The position numbers and the translations under genes are program-made. The notes beneath the pieces are model-generated. The model was not told where the DNA came from, ran no database searches, and worked only from the letters and a program-made list of their open reading frames with translations. Shown one piece after another: positions 27,343-36,647 of a DNA stretch of 57,658 bases (positions are counted from its first letter, which is position 1; every line of letters starts with the position of its first letter). This DNA comes from GCA-002727735 sp038134525 (GTDB lineage Bacteria; Bacteroidota; Bacteroidia; Flavobacteriales_D; Parvicellaceae). The stretch covers positions 1 to 57,658 of the forward strand of contig JAYPVI010000016.1 of the NCBI GenBank assembly GCA_038134525.1, in the 5' to 3' direction.

Positions 27343-27381
27343 CTCAAGCATTTAACTATTTACATTATATAATTTCATAAA

Positions 27382-29358
27382 ATGAAAGCAACAAAAAATT
27401 ATATTTCTTTATTTCTAATCTCGTTAGTTTTATCTACTTTTTATTCTTGTAATAAAAATAAGGAATCATTAACCTTCCAATCTGTTTTTGAAGATGGAGG
27501 TTTATTTGATGATCCAATGAACATATCTACTAAATCTGTGACAGTAGATACTGTAGTTAATGGTGATAGTCTTTGGGCATGTTCAACTGAAACTTTTAGT
27601 ATTGTACAAGGATTACAGGAATTTCCTTTATTTAATCCGAATTCTTCAGTTATTTATCCTGGAAATCTACTTCAGGGGGGGTCACTTAAAAATGCTTCTC
27701 CAGATGTTATTGTAGTAGATAGAGCTGCTGGAACTTTTTCAATTGATATCGTTTCTGGTGCATGGACAAATTCTGCTTATGTGGATGAAGTAGTTAAATC
27801 TAAAGTTGTTCAGGCTTTAAACGATATTATTTACGGTTCATCTTCTTCCATACCAGCAAACATCAGTTTTAGCATGCAGGAAGTTCAAACAGAACAACAA
27901 ATGGCTTTGGCTTTGGGTGTTGATTTTAATGTTTATGGAACAGCATTGCAAGGAAACTTAGGATTTTCTGCAGGTTCATCATACAATAGAGTTTTGGTAA
28001 AATTATCTCAATCTTATTACACGATGAGCTTCGATTTACCAGCTAGCTATGATGATTTATTTGCTCCAACTGTAGCACCACAAGATTTACAGCAATATGT
28101 AACACCTGGCAACCCTGCTTGTTATATTTCTGATGTTACTTATGGAAGAGTATTTTATTTACTTGTTGAATCGACTTCAAGTTCTAGTAACATAACGTCT
28201 AGCATAAATGCATCATTTGCTGCTATTCCTAATTCACCTTCTGCAAATGTGAATACTTCTTATTTATCAAATCTTGAAAATTTAAATATCAAATTATTTG
28301 CTCTTGGTGGTGATGCTTCAACTACACTTTACACAATTAGTTCAGCTAATGTGAATAATTTAGTATCAGTACTTGGTGCTGCTGGCGATATTACTACCGG
28401 TGTACCATTATCATATGTATGTAGAGCGGTTAACGGTAACAATATTGTTTCAGTAAATTTAGCTACCACATATGATGTTCAGTTTTGTGATCCTATTGGA
28501 CCTATTGTAGGTGATTATGGTTCTCTTCCAGCACCCGTTTTACATCTAGATGCAAGTGATGCTAATACTTCAAACAATGGGATATTAAATTACATTACGG
28601 GAACATCTATTGAAAATAATAGATATGAAGTTGGAACAACCTATGGATCCAATGTCGGTGGTAGAGTAGTAGAAAATTGGCCAGATGCTAATGGAATTAA
28701 CGTAGCTTCATCTTCTGACCCTAATCATAGACCAGTATATGTTAATAATGCTGTAAATGGTCACCCAGCAATTGAGTTTTGTAGTTTTCAAGCTGATGGA
28801 TATGGATCTTCTTCTACGTATGATCAAAATGTGGCTACTTCTCTTGAAATTCCTGGTGGATTATTTGCAAACACAAATTACACATTATTTTTAGTGGCTT
28901 CATCACCAACTAAATTAACGGTAAGAGGTGACCAAATTACAAATATCAATAATCAAGCTATTGACGCAGGTACTTTTATGCAAGGTTCAGATAATATTGC
29001 ATACGGTCAATTGACAGTAGGTTTTAATGCTAATTCTAATTTATTATTTGGACATAACGATAATGACTTAAATGTTCCAATGAGTAGAAGTAGTGACTTT
29101 AGAGTGATGACGTTTAGATTTAGTACTCAAGAAGGCATGCAAGCATTCATCAATGAAAATAATTTGATTGCTGATGATCAAAATTTAAATATACCGTTAA
29201 CTTCAAATAATGGACTACTCTTGAACTCAATAAACTTAAACGATCCTTCAGAGGGCTCAAGATCATTAATTGCAGAAGTTAAATTATTTGATGTTGCATT
29301 AAATGATACCGATAGAAGAAAAGTAGCAATGAAATTAATGCAGAAATATAATCTTTAA
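27382..29358 (+). CDS. cholesterol-dependent-cytolysin-like lipoprotein with lectin-like C-terminus
   Basis: The 658-residue protein has a signal ending F-Y-S-C (Cys23), a plausible lipobox. Residues about 60-370 follow the thiol-activated cytolysin (CDC) core: I-Y-P-G-N-L-L-Q-G-G-S-L at 91-102, K-L-S-Q-S-Y-Y-T-M-S-F-D-L-P at 207-220, D-V-T-Y-G-R-V-F-Y-L at 251-260 with V-E-S-T-S-S-S next, and P-L-S-Y-V-C-R-A-V at 342-350. The Trp-rich cholesterol-recognition domain of classical CDCs is missing. Residues about 383-658 instead look like a concanavalin/LamG-type jelly roll (V-L-H-L-D-A-S-D, Y-T-L-F-L-V-A-S, E-V-K-L-F-D-V-A-L-N-D). Related CDC-like proteins are known in some Bacteroidetes. Pore formation is an inference from family membership. 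Confidence 0.8.
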   Translation: MKATKNYISLFLISLVLSTFYSCNKNKESLTFQSVFEDGGLFDDPMNISTKSVTVDTVVNGDSLWACSTETFSIVQGLQEFPLFNPNSSVIYPGNLLQGGSLKNASPDVIVVDRAAGTFSIDIVSGAWTNSAYVDEVVKSKVVQALNDIIYGSSSSIPANISFSMQEVQTEQQMALALGVDFNVYGTALQGNLGFSAGSSYNRVLVKLSQSYYTMSFDLPASYDDLFAPTVAPQDLQQYVTPGNPACYISDVTYGRVFYLLVESTSSSSNITSSINASFAAIPNSPSANVNTSYLSNLENLNIKLFALGGDASTTLYTISSANVNNLVSVLGAAGDITTGVPLSYVCRAVNGNNIVSVNLATTYDVQFCDPIGPIVGDYGSLPAPVLHLDASDANTSNNGILNYITGTSIENNRYEVGTTYGSNVGGRVVENWPDANGINVASSSDPNHRPVYVNNAVNGHPAIEFCSFQADGYGSSSTYDQNVATSLEIPGGLFANTNYTLFLVASSPTKLTVRGDQITNINNQAIDAGTFMQGSDNIAYGQLTVGFNANSNLLFGHNDNDLNVPMSRSSDFRVMTFRFSTQEGMQAFINENNLIADDQNLNIPLTSNNGLLLNSINLNDPSEGSRSLIAEVKLFDVALNDTDRRKVAMKLMQKYNL

Positions 29359-29433
29359 AATATTTAAGAGTTCACCTTTTCATTTTGTAGATGATTATAG
29401 TGATATGTAGATAAATAAATGTTTAAGTGATAG

Positions 29434-29463
29434 AGAGCCGGTTTTTAACCGGCTTTTTTATTT
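29434..29463 (+). terminator. rho-independent terminator
   Basis: AGCCGGTT and AACCGGCT form a perfect 8-bp stem with a three-T loop, followed by six T. It closes the CDC-like gene and leaves 7 nt before comEC. Confidence 0.9.
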
Positions 29464-29470
29464 TTGCCCG

Positions 29471-31486
29471 ATGAGAAATTTCCCCCTCATCAAATTCTTA
29501 TTATTTTTTACCGTTGCTATTTCGGTTGGTATCTATTTTGAATTAAATAGCAAAATCTATATATACCTTTTTTTACTATCAATTATTGGATTAGTTTTTT
29601 TTGAGCTTTTAGTCACAAATAAGAAAAAATATAAGAGATTATTAAGTGAAATAGTTATTGCATTCAGTATATTTTTTTCTGGATTAACAGTAGTCATCAT
29701 TCAAACAGATAAATTAAAAAAAAATTTCATTGGAAATTATATTGAAGATTCTAATATGAATTTCAACCAAATAATAGTTGAAATTGTTAGACCCATAAAA
29801 TTAACCTCTAAGACAGTTTCGGTAACAGCAGACGTGAAAATAATTCACCATAATAATCAGCAATTAAAAACAGTTGGTAAATCTATTTTTTATTTAATAA
29901 GAGACAGTCTTTCAACTAAATTACTTCCAGGTGATGTCCTTGAATTCAAAGATGTGAAATTTAAAAATCTAACACATAACGATAATCCTGGGCAATTTGA
30001 TTATGCTTCATTTCTTCGATATCACCAAATTCATTATGCAAACTACATAACTCAATGGAAGAAAATTGGAACATCATTCAACCTTTTAAGATATCCTAAC
30101 TTAATAAGGAACAAAGCCTTAAAAATTCTAAAAGAGAAAACCATAGTTAAATCTCATTTTCCTATTACTAGCGCATTGGTTTTAGGTTATAAAGATGAGC
30201 TCTCCAATCATACAAAACATTCTTTTTCGAGTACTGGAGCAATGCACGTTCTTGCTGTTTCAGGATTACATGTTGGAATTATATATTTCATTTTAAAATC
30301 AATAATAAGTTTTTTTACTTATTACCTAAGAAAGAAGTTTTTTCAACATTTTTTAATCCTTTTGGGTATTTGGATATATGCGCTTATAACTGGAATGAGT
30401 CCCTCTGTCTTAAGAGCATGTACAATGTTATCTTTTATCATTCTAGCTGAAGTATTTAATAGAAACACTAATGTTTATAATGTATTGTCAGCTTCGGCTA
30501 TTTTATTATTAATTATTAATCCTTACTTGATTATGCAAGTAGGATTTCAATTAAGTTACTTAGCTGTTATTGGGATATTGTATTTACAACCAAAAATAGA
30601 AAAACTTTGGAACCCTAAAATTTGGGTTAATCAAAAAATTTGGACTATTACTAGTGTGTCTATTGCTGCACAAATAGCTACTTTTCCTCTTGGGCTTTTA
30701 TATTTTCATCAATTCCCTAATTATTTTTTATTAAGTAATTTAATTGTGATTCCTTCCGCATTTTTTGTTTTAATACTAGGAATATTAGTTATTGCTTTTA
30801 GCTTTTCTAAGATAATAGTTGGCTTTATTTCTTTATTACTACATCATGTTTTGAAATACCTTATTTTGGTCATTGAATATATTGAAACAATTCCAGGTTC
30901 ACTAAGCGAAGGAATTTCCATCTCTATTTTTGAAACGGCATTAATTTACATTTTCATTTTATCTATAATCATTTTATTTAAGTTTAAAAAAAACATTTTT
31001 TTTGGATTATCATTTCTACTTTTTTTATTTCTTATTCTCATAAATAGTATTGAAGATTACAGGCTAAATAACTTGAAAAGAATTGTGGTATATCATATTC
31101 CTGGTCATTTTGGTATGGACTTGATAAATGGCTCAAATCACTACTTTATAGGAGATAATAAACTCATAAATAATAATGAAAAACTATTATTTTACGTAAA
31201 GCACAATTGGTATGATTTAGATCTTACAAATCCAACCCTTATTTGTTCAGATACCTTAAAATCAGGTTTAATTAATTGGGGAGGAGTTTCCATTAACCTG
31301 TTTGATGAACAAATTGAAAAGAAGCACGATATAACCATACTTAAAGCATACTCTAAAACGATTCCAAAACCAATTTATGCAACTCAAATTATAACGTTAG
31401 AATCCAAACACAAAAACAATTCCATGGAAGATAACTTAATTTACTCTATAGTAGATCAAGGTGCATATGTAAAAGATTTCAATTAG
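29471..31486 (+). CDS. comEC: ComEC/Rec2-family competence protein
   Basis: A 671-residue integral membrane protein. An N-terminal membrane hairpin (about residues 7-75) is followed by a soluble DUF4131-like beta domain (about 90-210), then the competence domain with about eight membrane helices and the hallmark S-S-T-G-A-M-H-V-L-A-V-S-G-L-H-V-G, and Y-A-L-I-T-G-M-S-P-S-V-L-R-A. The family forms the inner-membrane channel for single-stranded DNA uptake. The C-terminal metallo-beta-lactamase domain of the longer ComEC proteins is missing, as in many Bacteroidetes; the last 130 residues are a short soluble tail with no recognised motif. Confidence 0.9.
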   Translation: MRNFPLIKFLLFFTVAISVGIYFELNSKIYIYLFLLSIIGLVFFELLVTNKKKYKRLLSEIVIAFSIFFSGLTVVIIQTDKLKKNFIGNYIEDSNMNFNQIIVEIVRPIKLTSKTVSVTADVKIIHHNNQQLKTVGKSIFYLIRDSLSTKLLPGDVLEFKDVKFKNLTHNDNPGQFDYASFLRYHQIHYANYITQWKKIGTSFNLLRYPNLIRNKALKILKEKTIVKSHFPITSALVLGYKDELSNHTKHSFSSTGAMHVLAVSGLHVGIIYFILKSIISFFTYYLRKKFFQHFLILLGIWIYALITGMSPSVLRACTMLSFIILAEVFNRNTNVYNVLSASAILLLIINPYLIMQVGFQLSYLAVIGILYLQPKIEKLWNPKIWVNQKIWTITSVSIAAQIATFPLGLLYFHQFPNYFLLSNLIVIPSAFFVLILGILVIAFSFSKIIVGFISLLLHHVLKYLILVIEYIETIPGSLSEGISISIFETALIYIFILSIIILFKFKKNIFFGLSFLLFLFLILINSIEDYRLNNLKRIVVYHIPGHFGMDLINGSNHYFIGDNKLINNNEKLLFYVKHNWYDLDLTNPTLICSDTLKSGLINWGGVSINLFDEQIEKKHDITILKAYSKTIPKPIYATQIITLESKHKNNSMEDNLIYSIVDQGAYVKDFN

Positions 31487-31568
31487 ATAACTTTTATTAA
31501 AATCTAAGTTTAATGAAGAGGATAATTAATGCTAAGTTCTTTCATTAGTCATGCTTAAATGACTAAAT

Positions 31569-31576
31569 TAGATTTG
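31569..31576 (+). promoter_or_regulatory. candidate -7 element TAGATTTG
   Basis: TAGATTTG fits TAnnTTTG and lies 13 nt before the antiporter start; no -33 element is evident. Confidence 0.35.
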
Positions 31577-31589
31577 TTAACCAAAAATA

Positions 31590-34094
31590 ATGAAAAAGTT
31601 TTTATTAAGTATACTTTTATTTTTACCAACAGTGATGTTAGCTGGTGGTGACTCGTCAAGTGGTATTGATATGTCCCCACTTTTATTTATCATTCTTTCA
31701 TTATTTATTGGAATTAATACCAAACGCTTTTTAAGGAATATTCCCATTCCTTACACTGTTATTTTATTAATTATTGGAATTCTATTGGGTACTGCTGATC
31801 GATTATATTGGTTTGAATCCACTCCCATTATTCACAATGCCATTGATTGGGCAGGACATATTCATTATAAGATTATTTTATTTGTTTTTCTTCCTACTCT
31901 TATTTTTGAAGCTGCTTTTGATTTGGATGTACACACATTCAAAAAATCTTTTTGGAATGCATTTTTAATGGCTGTTCCTGGTATTATTTTAGGGATGTGT
32001 CTCAGTGGAGCACTAGCTATGTTAATACAATATTTTGGAATTGGTTTTGGAGGGTGGTCTTGGTATGTTGCCTTGATGTTTGGTGCAGTAATATGTGCAA
32101 CAGACCCTGTAGCCGTTGTATCTTTATTGAAAGAATTAGGAGGTGGTAAAAAACTGAGAACGCTGATTGAAAGTGAATCACTACTAAATGACGGCACTGC
32201 GCTCGTTATATTCATGGTCTTTTTTACCATACTTACTGATACGGCTGCAAATGCCAATCCAATAATAGACTTTTTTATAGTCACTTTTGGCGGAGTAGGC
32301 ATTGGTGCAGCAATTGGCATGTTTACTTTATTCCTTCTAAAAAAAGTATTCAATGATCCCTTATTTGAGATTACAGGAGTAATAGGTTCTGCTTATCTAA
32401 CTTTTTATATTGCAGAAAGCTACCATTTATCAGGTGTAATTGGCTTAGTTACCCTTGGATTAATAATGGCAGGAAGAGGTAAAACTAGAATTAGTCCTGA
32501 AGTGGCTCATTTTCTACACGAGTTTTGGGTGTTAGCTGCATTTTTAGCGAATACATTGATTTTTATTATTGTAGGTGTAATAATTTCTAATAGGACCAAT
32601 TTTAGGGCAGAAGATTTTATTGATTTAAGCATATTTTATATTGGTATTCATCTCATAAGAGGATTAATTGTAGTTGTTCTCTTTCCTGCAATGAAACGAA
32701 TTGGATATGGAGTAACAAAGGCAGATGCATTAGTGTTATGGTGGGGTGGCTTAAGGGGGGTAATTGGTTTAGCAATGGCGCTGATTGTGGCTGAATCGGA
32801 TATGCCCAGTTACATTAAAGATCCATTCTTGTTTATTACTGCTGGAATTGTATTACTAACTTCCTTGATTAACGCTACAACCATTAAAGCTATGGTCAAG
32901 GGATTGGGATTAACTAAAATTTCGGTTGCTAGAGCCGCAGTAATTTCCCATGCGATTGAAAATTTACGAGAAAGTGCTGAAGCCAGATTAGAGCTAATGA
33001 AAAATGATCGATTTATGGGTGGTGCAGAATGGGAAAAAGTGAGTTATTATTTGCCTAAGTTATGGAAGCCAAATCAAAATGATCTATTAGAAAAAAAGGA
33101 AAGAGGTAGTCTTATTGAGTTAAGAATGGTGATGTTAAATAGAGAAAAAAATGTGTATTGGAATAAATTTAGTACAGGATTACTAGGAAGAAGTGCCTAC
33201 AACAAATTGGTAAAAATTGTAGACGAATTATTAGATGAAGAAGGTAAAGGGACCTTATCAAAGTCTTTGTATGTTGATGAACTTTGGAATACTTCACAAT
33301 TATTTAACCAAATTGAACTTTGGACCAAACTCCAGAAACCATCTAATAAGGATACTTTTAGTAAACTCATTATCAGTTATGATGCAGCTAAAGGATTTGT
33401 AAAAGCACAAGATCACATATTAAAATTGATTGAAGAGTTCATGTCTGATAAGACGAATACAACTGACGAAAAAACATATTTAAAATTAATCACTGATGAG
33501 GTAAATGAAAAGAAAATTCAAGGATTAACTTTCCTCAGAAATTTAAAAAGTGCCTTTCCAGAAGTCTACAAGTCTATCGAAACCAGACAAGCTAGTCGTG
33601 ATATTTTAAATCATCAACGAAATAAAATGCTTGAAATGAAAAAAAATGGACGTATTGACAAAGAAGACGCCCTTTATTTTTTGGATGATATTGAGATTAA
33701 AATGAATGAGTTAAAAAATCAAGAGTTAGATTTCGTTCTCCCTGAGGTAAAAGATCTTATTAAGGGGTTAAAGTCTTTCCATAATATGGATGATAAAATC
33801 ATTGATTCTTTAATACCTCTAATTGAATTAAAAATATTTCCATTTAACTATCTTTTTAAAAGTGAATTCGAAAAACAAAGTGGTGTAGGCATAATTTGTA
33901 GAGGTTCAGCAAAAATTTTAAATCAGGAAAACGAAAATAGGGGTGATGTTTTCGCAAAAGGAGATGTGATTTCTGCACAATCTGTAAAAAAAGGCGATAG
34001 GCTTATTACTGAAACTCCAATCACCGTAATATGGATTGAAGCTGCAAATTTTCAAAAGGTTAAAATTCTTTTGTCAGAATTTATTGAATTATAA
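31590..34094 (+). CDS. CPA1-type Na+/H+ antiporter (NhaP-like) with cytoplasmic regulatory tail
   Basis: The 834-residue protein has about twelve membrane helices in residues 1-440 with the CPA1 core C-A-T-D-P-V-A-V-V-S-L-L-K-E-L-G and E-S-L-L-N-D-G-T-A-L-V-I-F; the N-D pair is the ion-binding site. It exchanges sodium for protons across the inner membrane. The 390-residue soluble tail is mostly helical. Its end (about residues 750-834: G-V-G-I-I-C-R-G-S-A-K-I-L, G-D-V-F-A-K-G-D-V-I) resembles a cyclic-nucleotide-binding domain, which suggests ligand control. It has its own transcription unit and ends against the tRNA-Arg terminator. Confidence 0.88.
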   Translation: MKKFLLSILLFLPTVMLAGGDSSSGIDMSPLLFIILSLFIGINTKRFLRNIPIPYTVILLIIGILLGTADRLYWFESTPIIHNAIDWAGHIHYKIILFVFLPTLIFEAAFDLDVHTFKKSFWNAFLMAVPGIILGMCLSGALAMLIQYFGIGFGGWSWYVALMFGAVICATDPVAVVSLLKELGGGKKLRTLIESESLLNDGTALVIFMVFFTILTDTAANANPIIDFFIVTFGGVGIGAAIGMFTLFLLKKVFNDPLFEITGVIGSAYLTFYIAESYHLSGVIGLVTLGLIMAGRGKTRISPEVAHFLHEFWVLAAFLANTLIFIIVGVIISNRTNFRAEDFIDLSIFYIGIHLIRGLIVVVLFPAMKRIGYGVTKADALVLWWGGLRGVIGLAMALIVAESDMPSYIKDPFLFITAGIVLLTSLINATTIKAMVKGLGLTKISVARAAVISHAIENLRESAEARLELMKNDRFMGGAEWEKVSYYLPKLWKPNQNDLLEKKERGSLIELRMVMLNREKNVYWNKFSTGLLGRSAYNKLVKIVDELLDEEGKGTLSKSLYVDELWNTSQLFNQIELWTKLQKPSNKDTFSKLIISYDAAKGFVKAQDHILKLIEEFMSDKTNTTDEKTYLKLITDEVNEKKIQGLTFLRNLKSAFPEVYKSIETRQASRDILNHQRNKMLEMKKNGRIDKEDALYFLDDIEIKMNELKNQELDFVLPEVKDLIKGLKSFHNMDDKIIDSLIPLIELKIFPFNYLFKSEFEKQSGVGIICRGSAKILNQENENRGDVFAKGDVISAQSVKKGDRLITETPITVIWIEAANFQKVKILLSEFIEL

Positions 34095-34118
34095 AAAAGC
34101 CCGGCAAAGAGCCAGGCT
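34091..34118 (-). terminator. terminator downstream of tRNA-Arg
   Basis: On the minus strand AGCCTGGC and GCCGGGCT pair with one mismatch around a 5-nt loop and are followed by six T. The hairpin begins just after the tRNA and also borders the antiporter stop, so it may serve both strands. Confidence 0.75.
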
Positions 34119-34128
34119 AATGAATTAG

Positions 34129-34202
34129 TGATCGCGCCAGGATTCGAACCTGGGACCGTCTGCTTAGAAGGCAGATGCTCTATCCAGCTGAGCTACGCGA
34201 CC
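34129..34202 (-). tRNA. tRNA-Arg (anticodon TCT)
   Basis: A full cloverleaf can be drawn on the minus strand. The acceptor stem is GGTCGCG with CGCGATC (one G-U pair), the anticodon loop is CTTCTAA giving TCT, and the T arm contains GGTTCGAATCC. The discriminator base is A and CCA is not encoded. A TATTTTTG element (34220-34213) lies 10 nt upstream of the 5' end. Confidence 0.96.
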
Positions 34203-34212
34203 AAATAGGCGA

Positions 34213-34220
34213 CAAAAATA
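34213..34220 (-). promoter_or_regulatory. -7 element TATTTTTG for tRNA-Arg
   Basis: TATTTTTG fits TAnnTTTG on the minus strand; initiation a few bases downstream would begin just before the mature tRNA end at 34202. Confidence 0.55.
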
Positions 34221-34292
34221 GAAAAAATGTTAACATAAAACACTATTTTTTTATTTCCCGTATATTGTGAAAAATAGTCTTAAACTCGTTTA

Positions 34293-36647
34293 ATGAAAAC
34301 TCTATACAGAATTCAGGTAATTTGCTTTTTTTCTTTGTTTAACTTCCTAAGCTATGGGCAAAATATGCCATTTAACGTGCAACAAGTTGCTCATATACCA
34401 ACAAGTTCATTTCAAGTACCATCTGATCTAAGTGACATTTGGGGCTGGGTTGATAGTCAAGGAAATGAATATGCCCTTGTTGGCACAAATGAAGGTACAT
34501 CTATTTTCTCTTTAACTAATCCTTCACAGCCTGTTGAAGTATTTTTTGAACAAGGAATGAATTCCGTATGGAGAGATATAAAAACATTTGGTAGTTATGC
34601 TTACGTTACCACAGAAGCCCCTAATGGTTTGCTAATTATTGATATGTCTGGACTACCATCAAACACCAATTTAACCACCCATTATTATACCGGTCCAGCC
34701 TTAGCTTCATGGCAAAAGGCTCATAATCTTTTTATTGACGACAGAGGGTATGCTTATATTTTTGGTGCCAATAGAGGAAATAAAGGTTGTATCATATTGG
34801 ATTTAAATCAAAATCCCACACAGCCTACGGAAGTTGCTGATATTAATAACTGGTATGTGCATGATGGAATGGTGAAGGGAGATACGTTATTTTTAGCCCA
34901 TATTTCAGATGGATTCTTTTCTATTTGGGATGTTTCATCTCCATCTGCTCCAGTCATGCTTGGACAGCAAACTTCTCCAGGTGCGTTTTGTCATAATGTT
35001 TGGGTTTCTGATGATGGTAATTATTTATATACAACAGATGAAATTAGTAATGGTTTTATTGGTGAATATGATATCAGTGATTTAAACAACATTCAACTTA
35101 CAGATGAAATTCAAACTGAACCTGGTCAAAACGTTATTCCTCATAATACTCATTTTTTGAATAATTATGTGATTACTTCTTATTACACCAGTGGTATTAC
35201 CGTTCATGATGTGGCTAACAAGGGGAATATGGTGGAAGTGGGATCATTCGATACTTCTCCAAGTTTTAATGGAAATGGATTTTTTGGATGTTGGGGTGTT
35301 TACCCATGGTTACCAAGTGGATTGATTGTTGCTTCTGATATACAAAAAGGATTATATGTATTACAACCAAATTATGTGCGTGGAGCTTATTTAGAAGGTA
35401 TCGTCAGGGACGCCTCAAATAACCAAACCATAAGTGGAGTAGATGTTACTATTTTGGGGCCTAATGAAACATCACAGACCAAAACTTTTGGAAATTTTGC
35501 CATGGGTCTGGCTAATTCAGGAAATTATGATGTGGTTTTTTCTCATCCACTTTATCAAAGTGATACGGTATTCAATGTACCTCTTCAACATGATTCGACT
35601 ACATTTGTTACGCAATTAATGTTTTCATTAACACCTCTTAATTTAACTGTTGAAACAAAAGATTCTCCAAATTCTTTCTTACCCAATATTGAAATTGAAA
35701 TTTCAAATGAATTCTTTACTTTCAATGGCACTACCGATAATAATGGTCAATTTTTAATTAATAATATCATTCCAGGTACTTATAGCGTCTTTGCTGGTAA
35801 ATGGGGTTACAAAGACTATTGTACATCGTCCATTAATATTACTGATGGTAATCAACCTTTTACCATTTATTTTGAAATAGGCTATTTAGATCGATTCAAT
35901 GTGGATCAAGGCTGGATATCTAGTGGAAACTCACCATCAGGACTATGGGAAAGAGCAAAACCAACTCAAACAACCCTTCCTAATGGCCAAGTTTGTAACC
36001 CTGGTGTTGATAGCGATGATTGCGGTAGTTATGCCTATGTTACTGGCAATTTGGGCGGTTTAGCCAATACAGACGATGTTGATATGGGTTTTGTTAAATT
36101 AACATCTCCTACCATTTCGTTAGATGATAACCAAATCTACTCTGTAAATTTAAGTTTATGGTGGAAAAATTTAGATGGTTTGATGCCTGATGATACCTTA
36201 TTTATTCGATTTAAAGACAGTCTAAATACGTATAATGCTGCATTTTACACTTATCAGAATTCATTAGAATGGTTAGACGTTAATTTTCCTCTAAATGATG
36301 ACTTAGATAAGTCAAGCTTTCAAATTGAAATTATAGCCTCAGATTGGCAAACTGGAAATGATCATTTAGTGGAAGTGGGAGTGGATTATTTTTCTATTCA
36401 AAGCTTAACAGGAAACTATACACTTTCGAACAAGGAAGAAGACGTAGTTATTTTTCCAAATCCAACTTATGATGGTAAGTTATTTATCGGAAGCAACGAT
36501 TCACCCGTGGAATATGAGGTTTATTACATCACTGGTGAATTAGTTCAAAAAGGGGTGAGCCCGTATATACAGTTAAATCAAAAAGGAATTTATTTCGTAA
36601 GGATAATTAACAATAATAAAATTACTACAAAAAAGGTTATTTATTAG
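34293..36647 (+). CDS. choice-of-anchor B family surface protein with T9SS sorting domain
   Basis: A 784-residue secreted protein with signal peptide (C-F-F-S-L-F-N-F-L-S-Y-G-Q). Residues about 25-365 form an LVIVD-like propeller of the choice-of-anchor B type: Y-A-L-V-G-T-N-E-G-T-S-I-F, V-W-R-D-I-K-T-F-G-S-Y-A-Y-V, A-H-N-L-F-I-D, C-H-N-V-W-V. A carboxypeptidase-regulatory-like module follows (Y-L-E-G-I-V-R-D-A-S-N-N), then another (about 450-535), a jelly-roll segment, and the T9SS type A domain (about 705-784: I-F-P-N-P-T-Y-D-G-K-L, G-I-Y-F-V-R-I-I). It is exported and surface-attached or released. The 3' end overlaps the convergent ABC gene by 11 nt. Confidence 0.88.
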   Translation: MKTLYRIQVICFFSLFNFLSYGQNMPFNVQQVAHIPTSSFQVPSDLSDIWGWVDSQGNEYALVGTNEGTSIFSLTNPSQPVEVFFEQGMNSVWRDIKTFGSYAYVTTEAPNGLLIIDMSGLPSNTNLTTHYYTGPALASWQKAHNLFIDDRGYAYIFGANRGNKGCIILDLNQNPTQPTEVADINNWYVHDGMVKGDTLFLAHISDGFFSIWDVSSPSAPVMLGQQTSPGAFCHNVWVSDDGNYLYTTDEISNGFIGEYDISDLNNIQLTDEIQTEPGQNVIPHNTHFLNNYVITSYYTSGITVHDVANKGNMVEVGSFDTSPSFNGNGFFGCWGVYPWLPSGLIVASDIQKGLYVLQPNYVRGAYLEGIVRDASNNQTISGVDVTILGPNETSQTKTFGNFAMGLANSGNYDVVFSHPLYQSDTVFNVPLQHDSTTFVTQLMFSLTPLNLTVETKDSPNSFLPNIEIEISNEFFTFNGTTDNNGQFLINNIIPGTYSVFAGKWGYKDYCTSSINITDGNQPFTIYFEIGYLDRFNVDQGWISSGNSPSGLWERAKPTQTTLPNGQVCNPGVDSDDCGSYAYVTGNLGGLANTDDVDMGFVKLTSPTISLDDNQIYSVNLSLWWKNLDGLMPDDTLFIRFKDSLNTYNAAFYTYQNSLEWLDVNFPLNDDLDKSSFQIEIIASDWQTGNDHLVEVGVDYFSIQSLTGNYTLSNKEEDVVIFPNPTYDGKLFIGSNDSPVEYEVYYITGELVQKGVSPYIQLNQKGIYFVRIINNNKITTKKVIY

